Below the pieces are notes generated by a model. The model saw nothing but the letters and a program-made list of their open reading frames with translations, had not been told where the DNA came from and searched no databases. From Bacteroidales bacterium (lineage in GTDB: Bacteria > Bacteroidota > Bacteroidia > Bacteroidales > F082): a stretch of DNA of 64,000 nt. The DNA lies in NCBI GenBank assembly GCA_024400305.1, contig JAKSMX010000001.1:62001-126000 (forward strand), read 5' to 3'. Within the stretch, counting starts at the first letter, position 1; each line of letters opens with the position of its first letter. Below are positions 47,301 to 53,727 of this stretch, piece after piece. The position numbers and the translations under genes are program-made.

Positions 47301-48477
47301 TCATGACGAGGTTGTTGGCGTAGTTGTCGGGGAACTCCATGTTGTACGACAAATTGCTGCTGACCTTGCCGTGATTGTAAATCCACTCATCCCTGTATTC
47401 ACCCAAGTCGGTGAAAGCGATGATGTTACGGTTGTTGTCGTAGGTGGAACTCGTATTTGTGACCCAGACTTCAAGTTTTGTGATGTTGATGCTTGAATTG
47501 ACTGTCGGGAGATTTGCGAGAGCCTCCTCATAATGGTCGCGGAAATACTGGCTGAGGAAAAAGTGCCTGTTCTCTTCGTAATCGACACATTCGATTTCGT
47601 ATTCCTGTTTCATCGCGCCTCCGTTGACGGCGATGTTCTGTGTCTCACTCTCCTGATATGAAGCGATGGCCGTGACTGTCGTCTTTCCGAACTTCAGCTT
47701 CGTCTTGAAACCGAAGAGAGACTGCGTGCCGGTGATCAACGAGCTGCGGAGCGGCATGCTGACGTCACCTGCTTCGAGGAGCTGGATGATGTCGTCTTCG
47801 TCGCCTTCGTATTTCAAGGTGAACTTGTTCTCGAAACTGAATTGAGTCTCAGTGTTATAGTTCAATTTGAAGTTGATTTTCTCACCGATCTTCGCCGCCG
47901 CGCTGATCTGCATGTGCATGTCAAAGTCGAAATTTGTCGTGTTCTGCTGCGCCGTCGTGAGTGACGGGTCCTTACGTCTCTGCTTCTTCAGACCAAAGGT
48001 CACGTCGGCGGAACCTTGCAGCTTGATGTCGATGGTGTTGCTGCCGAAAATCTTGTCGAACACCTTCCCTCCGACATACATCGTCGGAATCAGCTGGTTT
48101 CCGTTGCTGTTGCCGGCCGAGGAGTCGCGGCGTTCCTTCCAATAATCTTTGATAGCCTTGTCGCGGTAATATTCCAGATACTGTTCCTGCGTCATCGTGT
48201 AAGGGTCGCGGTAAGTGAAGTCACCGATCTTGTTCACAAAGACATACTGCCCCGTCACCGGATCGTATTCGATGCTGCGCGTGATGTTCGGCGGGTCCTG
48301 GAAATAAAGCCCCGACTGGTTTCCTTGTTCAAATGGGTTGCCGTTATCCCGAGGTATCGGGTAAACCAACTCACCCGGTCTGACAACGCTTGCGGTATCG
48401 GCCTTCTGAGCTTGTGCGAGGACGCTCACACACAGCAACACAGCCACGAAATAATATTTCAACTTATTCAAAATCAT
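41323..48477 (-). CDS. sprA: SprA, outer-membrane translocon of the type IX secretion system
   Basis: The 2384-residue exported protein is of the gliding-motility SprA family, a very large barrel forming the T9SS translocation pore. It has a signal peptide ending VSVLAQAQ. Family-typical blocks are FEQGNQSGLYFQDPPNITRS near the N-terminus, SYIDDFEGAKSTIDLRQWHY in the first third, and repeated barrel strands to the C-terminal FVANSYKTTNVYAGVTLRFS. Length agrees with known SprA proteins (about 2300-2500). It lies 15 bases after ruvA and shares its promoter. Its presence indicates T9SS-dependent secretion, although no other T9SS genes are in the window. Confidence 0.95.
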   Translation of the reverse strand: MILNKLKYYFVAVLLCVSVLAQAQKADTASVVRPGELVYPIPRDNGNPFEQGNQSGLYFQDPPNITRSIEYDPVTGQYVFVNKIGDFTYRDPYTMTQEQYLEYYRDKAIKDYWKERRDSSAGNSNGNQLIPTMYVGGKVFDKIFGSNTIDIKLQGSADVTFGLKKQRRKDPSLTTAQQNTTNFDFDMHMQISAAAKIGEKINFKLNYNTETQFSFENKFTLKYEGDEDDIIQLLEAGDVSMPLRSSLITGTQSLFGFKTKLKFGKTTVTAIASYQESETQNIAVNGGAMKQEYEIECVDYEENRHFFLSQYFRDHYEEALANLPTVNSSINITKLEVWVTNTSSTYDNNRNIIAFTDLGEYRDEWIYNHGKVSSNLSYNMEFPDNYANNLVMNMDTVRIRDLNTVTSYLTLQGYTSGLDFEKIQKARKLSASEYSYNPKLGFITLNIMLNSNQSLAVAYQYTVIGQEGVFQVGEFSDQGITEPKMLVAKLLKATTINTRMPMWDLMMKNVYNMRAYQIGASNFVMNILYLGNVNGVSTGYFADAKNDVKGRSLLNLMGMDRLNNQNNPVDGGDGMFDFINGATTSGGTINAATGRIYFTVLEPFGSRIREIFADDPALAEKYAFDSLYRTTKVMAKQYSEKNKFRMEGSYTSSSGAEINLNALNVEPGSVTVTAGGMPLVENVDYTVDYTLGRVTILNEALLNSGAAINVSLENNTSLSTMRKNYLGVRVEHEFDPNFILGGTILHLSERSYTTKVNYSDEPISNTIYGFDVNYQTESQWLTDVLDKLPLYETSTKSRITLYGEFAQFIQGINKNAGQNVGTSYIDDFEGAKSTIDLRQWHYWHLASTPQHQQGLFPEGDVIGIENGFNRARLSWYIIDQSVFYDRYGTLLPKNITNDELSDNRVRQVLLTEIYPNRDIESGTATNMSVLNLAYYPKERGAYNFDTENVNEDGTFTNPEDRWGGMMRAIESSDFNSTNVEYIEFWMMDPYYDTMDQTNTGRLYFNLGDVSEDILRDGRKSYENGFPTTSDVVNVDTTIWGRVPSLQALVESFDNNPDSRQYQDVGYDGLSDSDERSFHADFLAKMQQRLSPEAFAKLNEDPSSDDYHYFRGDDYDNANAGILERYKKYNGNEGNSPSETQTSGSYTTNNSTLPDVEDINKDNTLSESENYYQYVIDLDPAKMTMTGQNRIADIQEVNVRTVNGETKRVKWYQFRIPIREPDKVVGNIEGFNSIRFMRMFLKGFKNDIVLRFATLDLVRGEWRTYTNAIMAPGEYQPGDQSNHTTFEMSAVNIEENSSRTPVPYCIPPGVQQEVYTGLTTTVKQNEQALQMSVKNLVDGDARAVYKTTEFDFRYYKKLKMFVHAESMNFSEDVRDYEVSAFIRFGSDLTDNYYEYEVPLKITPWGASVTDEYGIWPEENNFEIVFDEIIKVKVNRNEAIANGNKEVKVNRLYTEMDGKNYVKVLGNPTISEVRSMMIGIRNPKRDGEVAEDKSVILWVNELRMTDLNNNGGVAATGRAEVQLADLGRVTVAGTYQSAGYGSLETKVTQNQMQSSGYYSVSADIDLGKFMAPQKSGMSVPVHFDKNQTTLTPEYNALDPDVKLKTALNNLDNDGKDSLNSMVRDVTSQTNFNVNNLKKNRVGSKKPHFWDVENLSASYAYTNQEHTTPDYENNSQTSHRGGLGYAYTTNSKPWEPFAKAKWAQSKHLALIKDFNLYYMPKSFSFNTEMFRTFQEQKMRNKSSGLLIIRPTIAKDWDWSRNYDFRWDISKGLNFTYHSTANAYIYEPAGNPEKDSEEWRLNRDTINRELAKLGSMDNFTQNMKVSYNIPVNKLPFCDWLGSTFNYAGNYRWTANSHALQKRLGNTIQNDNSVQLSASADLSKLYNKIPYLKKALSPKRTNNKNSKPKKEDEKPKNDTVVKKERPNTGKAVGDAALHIICMVKKVTFSYSQSAGTTLPGFMQSPDFFGMTSGSQAPGFAFIAGQNGDIMNRSIANGWLSTDSTFNSPYSEKKSDQYNYKVQLEPYTDIKIEVTGNRTYAENFQEYFRADMAGQFQFYTPTNTGNYSISYLMASTSFSNGNALFDNMLANRQDVALRLAEDNPKWVEMGRPMVYDSIGHGYFPLGYGSTSQEVLTYSFLGAYSGENGSKVSLELFRKFALPNWTLNFTGLTKIPAIKKVFKTVNISHSYKSTYNISTWGSNVNYDADNSMSMFEGTNIRIPQYDMSQITLTEQYAPLIGVTMALNNSFAPKFEYKKSRTLTLSYSNNQVTEVEGREIVIGCGYTFKDLGFTIAALDGASTRKVKNDLTLKLDIGFRRDKTTLRSIDENYSQISSGQNKVNVYLTADYNFSQRLSSQAFFKYDMSDPFVANSYKTTNVYAGVTLRFSLTQ

Positions 48478-48492
48478 AGTCTTAATTAAAAA

Positions 48493-49080
48493 TCACAACA
48501 ATCTCAAAGCTTCTTTTATAAGATCTTCCACAGAAGGATTTGTCATCTGTTTGAGGAGCTTGTCCAAAGCTTTCTCAATACTCAATTTATTGAAGCCCAA
48601 GACCATTAATGCTGATAACGCTTCCTCTTTCAATGTATTGTATCCGACCGGCGAATTTTCATCGGCTGCCGCCTCCGTCATCTTCCCGACCTTGTCGTGG
48701 AGGTCAACGACGATGCGCTGGGCGGTCTTCGCACCGATGCCTTTCACCGACTGAATCATCTTGATGTTGCTCGTGGCGATGGCGTCAACGGCCTCTTTCA
48801 CCGTCATCGACGACAGTATCAGCCGCGCCGTGTTGCACCCGACACCCGACACGGTGATGAGCTGAAGAAACAACGAACGCTCCTGCTCGGTGTAAAAACC
48901 GTACATGACATGCGCGTCTTCACGTATCGCAAGATGCACGAAAAGTTTCACCTTCTCCTTCTCGCCAATGGCCGTAAAAGTATTCAATGTTATATTGATT
49001 AAGTACCCAATCCCTTGATTATCAATTACAACAAAGGCAGGATTCTTCTCAACGACAGTCCCGGATATATAACTATACAT
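48493..49080 (-). CDS. ruvA: Holliday junction branch migration protein RuvA
   Basis: The 195-residue DNA-repair protein binds Holliday junctions and loads RuvB. It has an N-terminal OB-fold (MYSYISGTVVEKNPAFVVIDN), two helix-hairpin-helix motifs (VSGVGCNTARLIL and VKGIGAKTAQRIVVDL) and the C-terminal RuvB-contact domain (EALSALMVLGFNKLSIEKAL). It is the first gene of a two-gene unit with sprA. Confidence 0.96.
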   Translation of the reverse strand: MYSYISGTVVEKNPAFVVIDNQGIGYLINITLNTFTAIGEKEKVKLFVHLAIREDAHVMYGFYTEQERSLFLQLITVSGVGCNTARLILSSMTVKEAVDAIATSNIKMIQSVKGIGAKTAQRIVVDLHDKVGKMTEAAADENSPVGYNTLKEEALSALMVLGFNKLSIEKALDKLLKQMTNPSVEDLIKEALRLL

Positions 49081-49109
49081 CTGTGTTTTTCAACTTAAAA
49101 TTTAAACTG

Positions 49110-49117
49110 CAAAAGTA
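49110..49117 (-). promoter_or_regulatory. Promoter -7 box (TACTTTTG) of ruvA-sprA
   Basis: The minus strand reads TACTTTTG, 29 bases upstream of the ruvA ATG, in the divergent region with the phosphofructokinase gene. Confidence 0.55.
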
Positions 49118-49205
49118 ACAAAATTTTTGACAGCAGCACCAATTATTATTATTTATAAGCAAACTATTTTTTCAAAAAAACATGCTGACGATGGAAATTA
49201 TTTTT

Positions 49206-49213
49206 TACTTTTG
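49206..49213 (+). promoter_or_regulatory. Promoter -7 box (TACTTTTG) of the phosphofructokinase gene
   Basis: TACTTTTG followed by GCAC lies 22 bases before ATG 49236. It rules out the further-upstream ATG at 49182 as the main start. Confidence 0.55.
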
Positions 49214-49235
49214 CACGTTTAACAAAATCATTAAA

Positions 49236-50450
49236 ATGAGATCAATCGTAATACTCGCCGGCGGCGGCCCGGCACCGGGAATCAACACGGTAATAAGCAC
49301 TGTCGCCAAGACGTTTCTGAAGGACAACTACAGGGTCATCGGACTTCACGAAGGTTACAAGAACCTGTTCAAGCCGAATCCGAGGATAGTTGACATCGAC
49401 TTCCTCTATGCCGATCAGATCATGAAGATGGGCGGCTCGGCCTTGCAGATGAGCCGTTACAAACCGAAAGACGAAGAGTTCAACGTCGATTTCTTCGTGA
49501 AAAACGATGTCAACCTGCTCGTGACAATCGGCGGCGACGACACGGCTTCGACCGCCAACAGAATCTCCAAATTCTTGAGAGCCAACAATGTGGAGGTCCA
49601 GAACATCCACGTTCCGAAGACCATCGACAACGACCTCCCGCTTCCTGAAGGAAGTCCTACCTTCGGATATTATTCCGCCAAGGAAGCCGGCGTGAAGATT
49701 TCGCAGACGGTGTATGAAGACGCGCGCACGAGCGGCAACTGGTTCGTCGTCTCGGCGATGGGACGCGAGGCCGGACACCTCGCCTTCGCCATGGGCGCGG
49801 CATGTCACTACCCGATGATCATCATCCCGGAAATGTTCTACAACACGGAGGTCACATTTGAAAAGATTCTCAACCTCACCATCAGCGCGATGATAAAACG
49901 CAAGATGATAGGCGTCGGATACGGCGTCGTCATCATCAGCGAAGGCGTGTTCCACTTCATGTCGGATGACGAAATCAAGAATTCAGGCGTCAACTTCACA
50001 TACGACGAACACGGTCATCCGGAGCTTGGTAATGTAAGTAAGGCTCACATCTTCAACATGTTGCTGCAGGAGAAACTGAAAAAGCTCAACATAAGCATCA
50101 AGAGCCGCCCGGTGGAAATCGGTTACGAGATACGCTGCGTTGATCCGTGCGCCTTCGACCTTTATTACTGCTCCATCCTCGGCTACGGCGTGAAGAAACT
50201 TTACGACCAGGGCGTGACCGGCGCGATGGTGACGGCAAACCAGGTCGGCGAAATCGCCCCGTTGTATCTCAAGGATGTGGAAGACGAAAACGGCAAGGTG
50301 AAACCGCGTCTCGTCAACATGAAAGGCGGCAAGGCACGGCTTGTATTCAGCGAATGCCTGCAATACATCACGCCTCTCGACTACGAAGCCGCGAGGAAAT
50401 ACGTCGAGAATCCGGAGGATTACGACTTCAAGAGAATCCTCAACTGGTAA
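49236..50450 (+). CDS. Phosphofructokinase, pyrophosphate-type active site
   Basis: This roughly 404-residue protein of the PFK-A superfamily phosphorylates fructose 6-phosphate. The start ATG 49236 gives MRSIVILAGGGPAPGINTV. The two positions that distinguish donors are both of the diphosphate type: GGDDT (about residue 99) instead of GGDGS/T, and PKTIDNDLPL (about 127) instead of PGTIDND. The phosphate-binding and sugar-binding blocks (MGREAGHLAFAMG, GYEIRCVDP) are intact. I therefore expect a PPi-dependent, reversible enzyme, though databases may label it ATP-dependent. Confidence 0.88.
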   Translation: MRSIVILAGGGPAPGINTVISTVAKTFLKDNYRVIGLHEGYKNLFKPNPRIVDIDFLYADQIMKMGGSALQMSRYKPKDEEFNVDFFVKNDVNLLVTIGGDDTASTANRISKFLRANNVEVQNIHVPKTIDNDLPLPEGSPTFGYYSAKEAGVKISQTVYEDARTSGNWFVVSAMGREAGHLAFAMGAACHYPMIIIPEMFYNTEVTFEKILNLTISAMIKRKMIGVGYGVVIISEGVFHFMSDDEIKNSGVNFTYDEHGHPELGNVSKAHIFNMLLQEKLKKLNISIKSRPVEIGYEIRCVDPCAFDLYYCSILGYGVKKLYDQGVTGAMVTANQVGEIAPLYLKDVEDENGKVKPRLVNMKGGKARLVFSECLQYITPLDYEAARKYVENPEDYDFKRILNW

Positions 50451-50507
50451 TGGCTTAACGGGGCAAGGTCGATTTGTAATCACCTTGCTCCGTTGTCTTT
50501 CAATTGT

Positions 50508-51332
50508 TTACACGAACCTTATCCTGTCGGCGAGCATCAGGAAGTAGTCGTTCGACCAGATTTCGAGGTCGCGGGGGTCAATGACGTAACTTGAGACATC
50601 ATCCTTAACGCTGTCGATATTACCATTGGCAAGACGTTCACGAAGTATTTCCATAAAAGATTCTCTTGTCAGCTCCACACCGTTAAATTCCCTGACTCTT
50701 TCTTGCAAATGATTGAAATCCAAAGGTATTTCATGTCTCACATACCAATCGAAATCATACCAGTCACGACCCTTGATACGGTTCTTCCACTGACGGAAAA
50801 CAAGTGCGTGCATCTTTCCGGCGTAAAGGTCCGGGAGTGTAAAGCAACGGGTCATGAATGAATACGGTTCAAACAACATCTTTTGTTCGGTATTGAACTT
50901 CAACGGCGGTTGCGTATCAACCTCAATTTTTATTTTCAACGTTTTCTCGGTTTGAAATGTCAAATTGTAAACGTCTGTGTTGTCTTTTAAAAATGCAGAT
51001 TCAACCTTGCCGAAAGTCCGTTTGTCTTTCTTTGTTATCGTAACCTCGCGGCCAAGCAGGTGACATTCCTCAATTATTGCTGGAAAAAACTTTTCAAGAT
51101 TGAAATCAGGATTTTTCTCAAGCAACGAAAAGTCCATATCTTCAGAATATCGTCTCATTCCATGGAAAATACGCAGACATGTACCACCATAAAACGCCGC
51201 CTCCTTAAAAAAACCTCCACGGTACAAACCGCTCAAAACAATCTGCTGCATAACCTCGTAAAGTGCGTTATGCTCGCCATCAGCCCCGCCTTCGTTATGC
51301 TTGCGAAGCATCTCCTCAAAAATCTTATTCAT
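50508..51332 (-). CDS. AbiEii-type nucleotidyltransferase toxin
   Basis: The 274-residue protein is of the AbiEii/AbiGii family (PF08843). It shows the nucleotidyltransferase signature in YGGTCLRIFHGMRRYSEDMD (G-G-T, R-x-S, D-x-D) and the downstream KGRDWYDFDWYV block. AbiEii proteins are nucleotidyltransferase toxins of type IV toxin-antitoxin systems that can abort phage infection. The start overlaps the antitoxin stop by 8 bases, the usual operon order (AbiEi then AbiEii). Confidence 0.9.
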   Translation of the reverse strand: MNKIFEEMLRKHNEGGADGEHNALYEVMQQIVLSGLYRGGFFKEAAFYGGTCLRIFHGMRRYSEDMDFSLLEKNPDFNLEKFFPAIIEECHLLGREVTITKKDKRTFGKVESAFLKDNTDVYNLTFQTEKTLKIKIEVDTQPPLKFNTEQKMLFEPYSFMTRCFTLPDLYAGKMHALVFRQWKNRIKGRDWYDFDWYVRHEIPLDFNHLQERVREFNGVELTRESFMEILRERLANGNIDSVKDDVSSYVIDPRDLEIWSNDYFLMLADRIRFV

Positions 51333-51951
51333 GACACATAAATTTTATTAAAGTATTTATACTCTGTTGTTTACGACTGAATTTTGCAATTTCGCAAATA
51401 AGATTAACATCCATCTTTTTAAGATAATCAATGTCAAATCGTATGTCTTCCTCAAGATAAATCCCAACATCTTTCATGAATCTGAGGTTAAGATTTTTGC
51501 TGTAATTTATCACATCACAAAGTGCCTTTTCCGGCGAGGCAATCAAAAAACTTCCTTCATTTTCATTTTTCATGGTAATACCCAAATGAAAGTATTCAGG
51601 TTCGCAATGCTGGTAACTATAAATTCCAGTAGGATTCTCAAACACTCTTGAATGCTTGGTAGTCATCGAGCTAATCTTATAAACCCTTTCCGGTATCAAA
51701 CCGTAATATCTCAAAGCCGTTTCAAGACTCACATACGACGGACCATACAAATGATTGGCTATCAATCTATTCGACAATGCAACTCCTGTTTCTTCAGCAC
51801 TTGCCACATAATAGCCCCTTTTCAGCCTGACTATCCGGCCAGCTGTTTCAAGTGTCTGCGCCTTTCCCGCTATATACCCACAATTTGGAAAAACCGATGC
51901 GAGTATGTTCATGTCAAAAGGCACATTACCTATGTTTACAAATGGTGACAT
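51325..51951 (-). CDS. AbiEi-type antitoxin / transcriptional repressor
   Basis: The protein has about 208 residues starting at ATG 51951 (MSPFVNIGNVPFD). The frame is open to 52188, but the extra residues are low-complexity and cross the promoter. It has an N-terminal winged-helix-like region (AGRIVRLKRGYYVASAEETG) and the AbiEi domain (YGPSYVSLETALRYYGLIPE). AbiEi proteins neutralise AbiEii and repress their own promoter by binding inverted repeats. A 19-bp inverted repeat lies just upstream. Confidence 0.85.
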   Translation of the reverse strand: MSPFVNIGNVPFDMNILASVFPNCGYIAGKAQTLETAGRIVRLKRGYYVASAEETGVALSNRLIANHLYGPSYVSLETALRYYGLIPERVYKISSMTTKHSRVFENPTGIYSYQHCEPEYFHLGITMKNENEGSFLIASPEKALCDVINYSKNLNLRFMKDVGIYLEEDIRFDIDYLKKMDVNLICEIAKFSRKQQSINTLIKFMCHE

Positions 51952-51967
51952 ATTTTTAAATTTTTTG

Positions 51968-51975
51968 CAAAAATA
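51968..51975 (-). promoter_or_regulatory. Promoter -7 box (TATTTTTG) of the AbiE operon
   Basis: The minus strand reads TATTTTTG, 16 bases upstream of ATG 51951. The operator-like inverted repeat begins 5 bases further upstream. Confidence 0.55.
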
Positions 51976-51980
51976 GTAAA

Positions 51981-52025
51981 ATTTTGTACAGTAAATAATG
52001 TTTTTTATTATTTTCTGTACAAAAT
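51981..52025. promoter_or_regulatory. 19-bp inverted repeat, probable AbiEi operator
   Basis: ATTTTGTACAGTAAATAAT (51981-51999) and ATTATTTTCTGTACAAAAT (52007-52025) are reverse complements with a single mismatch, separated by 7 bases. They cover the -33 region of the AbiE promoter, where AbiEi-type repressors are known to bind inverted repeats. Confidence 0.65.
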
Positions 52026-52159
52026 ATGACGGTTTTGCGCTTGAAACCAAAAAACAAAAAATCTTCTTCACGTCAGAAATCCATGAGAAAACCATTTCTG
52101 AAATCATGGCGAAGGTGCAATACCTCGAAAAAACAAATTCAACCGACATGTTTTTTTTG

Positions 52160-52167
52160 TAATTTTG
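52160..52167 (+). promoter_or_regulatory. Promoter -7 box (TAATTTTG) of the MFS transporter gene
   Basis: TAATTTTG followed by GCGG lies 22 bases before the GTG start at 52190. Confidence 0.5.
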
Positions 52168-52189
52168 CGGCGTTTTAAATGGATACAAA

Positions 52190-53392
52190 GTGAAAACATC
52201 AGAATCCGCCCCGAAGGAGAAACTCTGGAACTCAAACTATATCAAGGTGATGGCGACGAACTTCACCTTGTTTTTCGCGTTTTACCTTTTGACGCCGCTG
52301 CTGCCTCTTTACCTCAGCGAGACGTTCAACGCCACGAAAGACATGATCGGGCTTGTGCTTTCGGGCTACACCCTGATTGCCATCCTGATGCGTCCGTTCA
52401 GCGGGTTCCTCGTTGACAGCTTCCCGCGGAAGAAAGTCCTGCTTATATGTCTTTTCGTGTGTTTCCTGTTTTTCGGGAGCTACCTCACGGCCGGCAGCCT
52501 GACGCTTTTCGCGGTGATAAGGACTTTGCACGGCGGCCCGTTCGGAGCCTGCACCGTGGCTAACTCCACGATGGCGATTGACGTCCTGCCGTCGTCGCGG
52601 CGCAACGAAGGCATCGGTTTCTACGGCATCAGCAACAATCTCGCCTCCGCCATCGCCCCGACGGTCGCGATTTTCATCTACCACTATGTCAACGACTTCG
52701 ACGTGCTTTTCTGGCTCGCGTTCATCGTCGCCGGCCTCGGCCTCGTCAGCGCGGCGACATTGAAGGTGACACCGAAACCGATCGAGAAAAAAAGCCGGAA
52801 ACTCTCGCTCGACAGGTTCTTCCTGCTCCGCGGATGGTTTCTCGCACTCAACTTATGCTTCTTCGGATTCTGCTGGGGCGTGATGAGCAACTACCTCGCC
52901 ATCTACGGCAAGGAACGTCTCGGAATAACTTCCGGCACCGGCACTTTCTTCATGATCCTGTCGGCCGGACTGATTCTCTCCCGTCTTTGGGGAAACAAGA
53001 CACTGCGCGAAGGCAAACTGACTCACAACGCCTTAGAGGGCATCATCTTATCGACACTCGGCTACACAATTTTCGTCGCATGTCCTTCGATGGCAGGCTA
53101 TTACACCGCCGCGGTGCTTATCGGTCTCGGCAACGGGCACATCTGGCCGGCGTTCCAGAACATGATCATCGCCATCGCCCGCCACGACGAGCGCGGCACC
53201 GCCAACAGCACCATCCTGACGTCGTGGGACCTCGGCATCGGACTCGGCGTGCTGCTCGGAGGCGTCATCGCCGAATACTGCGGCTACAACGCCATCTTCT
53301 GGATGATAGCGGCCGTCCACGCCGCCGGACTCGTCACGTTCCTGGTTCTTACAAGAAAGAAATTCGGGGAAGTGAGCGGGAACATGAAATGA
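52190..53392 (+). CDS. Major facilitator superfamily transporter
   Basis: The 400-residue inner-membrane protein has 12 predicted helices. The MFS loop 2-3 signature is visible as FSGFLVDSFPRKKVLL, and the second half repeats it at LWGNKTLREGKL. The start is a GTG (VKTSESAPKEKLW); the nearby ATG at 52179 is closed after three codons. The sequence resembles drug/sugar exporters of the DHA1 type, but the substrate is not predictable. It is transcribed divergently from the AbiE operon. Confidence 0.9.
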   Translation: MKTSESAPKEKLWNSNYIKVMATNFTLFFAFYLLTPLLPLYLSETFNATKDMIGLVLSGYTLIAILMRPFSGFLVDSFPRKKVLLICLFVCFLFFGSYLTAGSLTLFAVIRTLHGGPFGACTVANSTMAIDVLPSSRRNEGIGFYGISNNLASAIAPTVAIFIYHYVNDFDVLFWLAFIVAGLGLVSAATLKVTPKPIEKKSRKLSLDRFFLLRGWFLALNLCFFGFCWGVMSNYLAIYGKERLGITSGTGTFFMILSAGLILSRLWGNKTLREGKLTHNALEGIILSTLGYTIFVACPSMAGYYTAAVLIGLGNGHIWPAFQNMIIAIARHDERGTANSTILTSWDLGIGLGVLLGGVIAEYCGYNAIFWMIAAVHAAGLVTFLVLTRKKFGEVSGNMK

Positions 53393-53584
53393 AGACATAT
53401 CCTTGTCTTTCATGGTCAAAAGTTGTTTTTACACCTTATTTCGTGAAAAATTTCTTTTAACGCGTTGGCGGAATTAATCCCATTAGGGGGCCTAAACAGC
53501 CTGATTAATTCCGCCAACGTGTTACTTTATGAAACTTCATAAGGTTTTTGTGCTGCCGGGCACTCTTATCTCTCATCTCTTAAC
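53393..53584. other. Convergent intergenic region with a long cruciform
   Basis: After the MFS stop this region holds the 20-bp stem described at 53460-53522 and a purine/pyrimidine tract (TCTTATCTCTCATCTCTTAA) at about 53564-53583. No gene is supported. Confidence 0.5.
53460..53522. repeat. 63-bp inverted repeat with 20-bp near-perfect arms
   Basis: ACGCGTTGGCGGAATTAATC (53460-53479) and GATTAATTCCGCCAACGTGT (53503-53522) are reverse complements except one pair that can form G-U in RNA. The loop holds a smaller TTAGG/CCTAA hairpin. No T run follows on either strand, so it is not a standard terminator. Confidence 0.7.
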
Positions 53585-53614
53585 AAAAAAAGCCCCACTA
53601 TGACAGTGAGGCTT
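53585..53614 (-). terminator. Rho-independent terminator of cassette C (distal copy)
   Basis: The minus strand reads AAGCCTCACT-GTCAT-AGTGGGGCTT followed by T7: a 10-bp stem with one G-U pair. The same 30 bases recur exactly at 56115-56144, upstream of the cassette. Confidence 0.85.
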
Positions 53615-53727
53615 TCGTATGAAGTATAGTGCTGGTTTACGCTCCGCGAGTACCGGCGCCCGATGCTTTTCACCCATTGCGCGTCGCCTCTCTGCGGCGT
53701 GGGAAGGGTAAGCCTGCAAAAGGGCGA

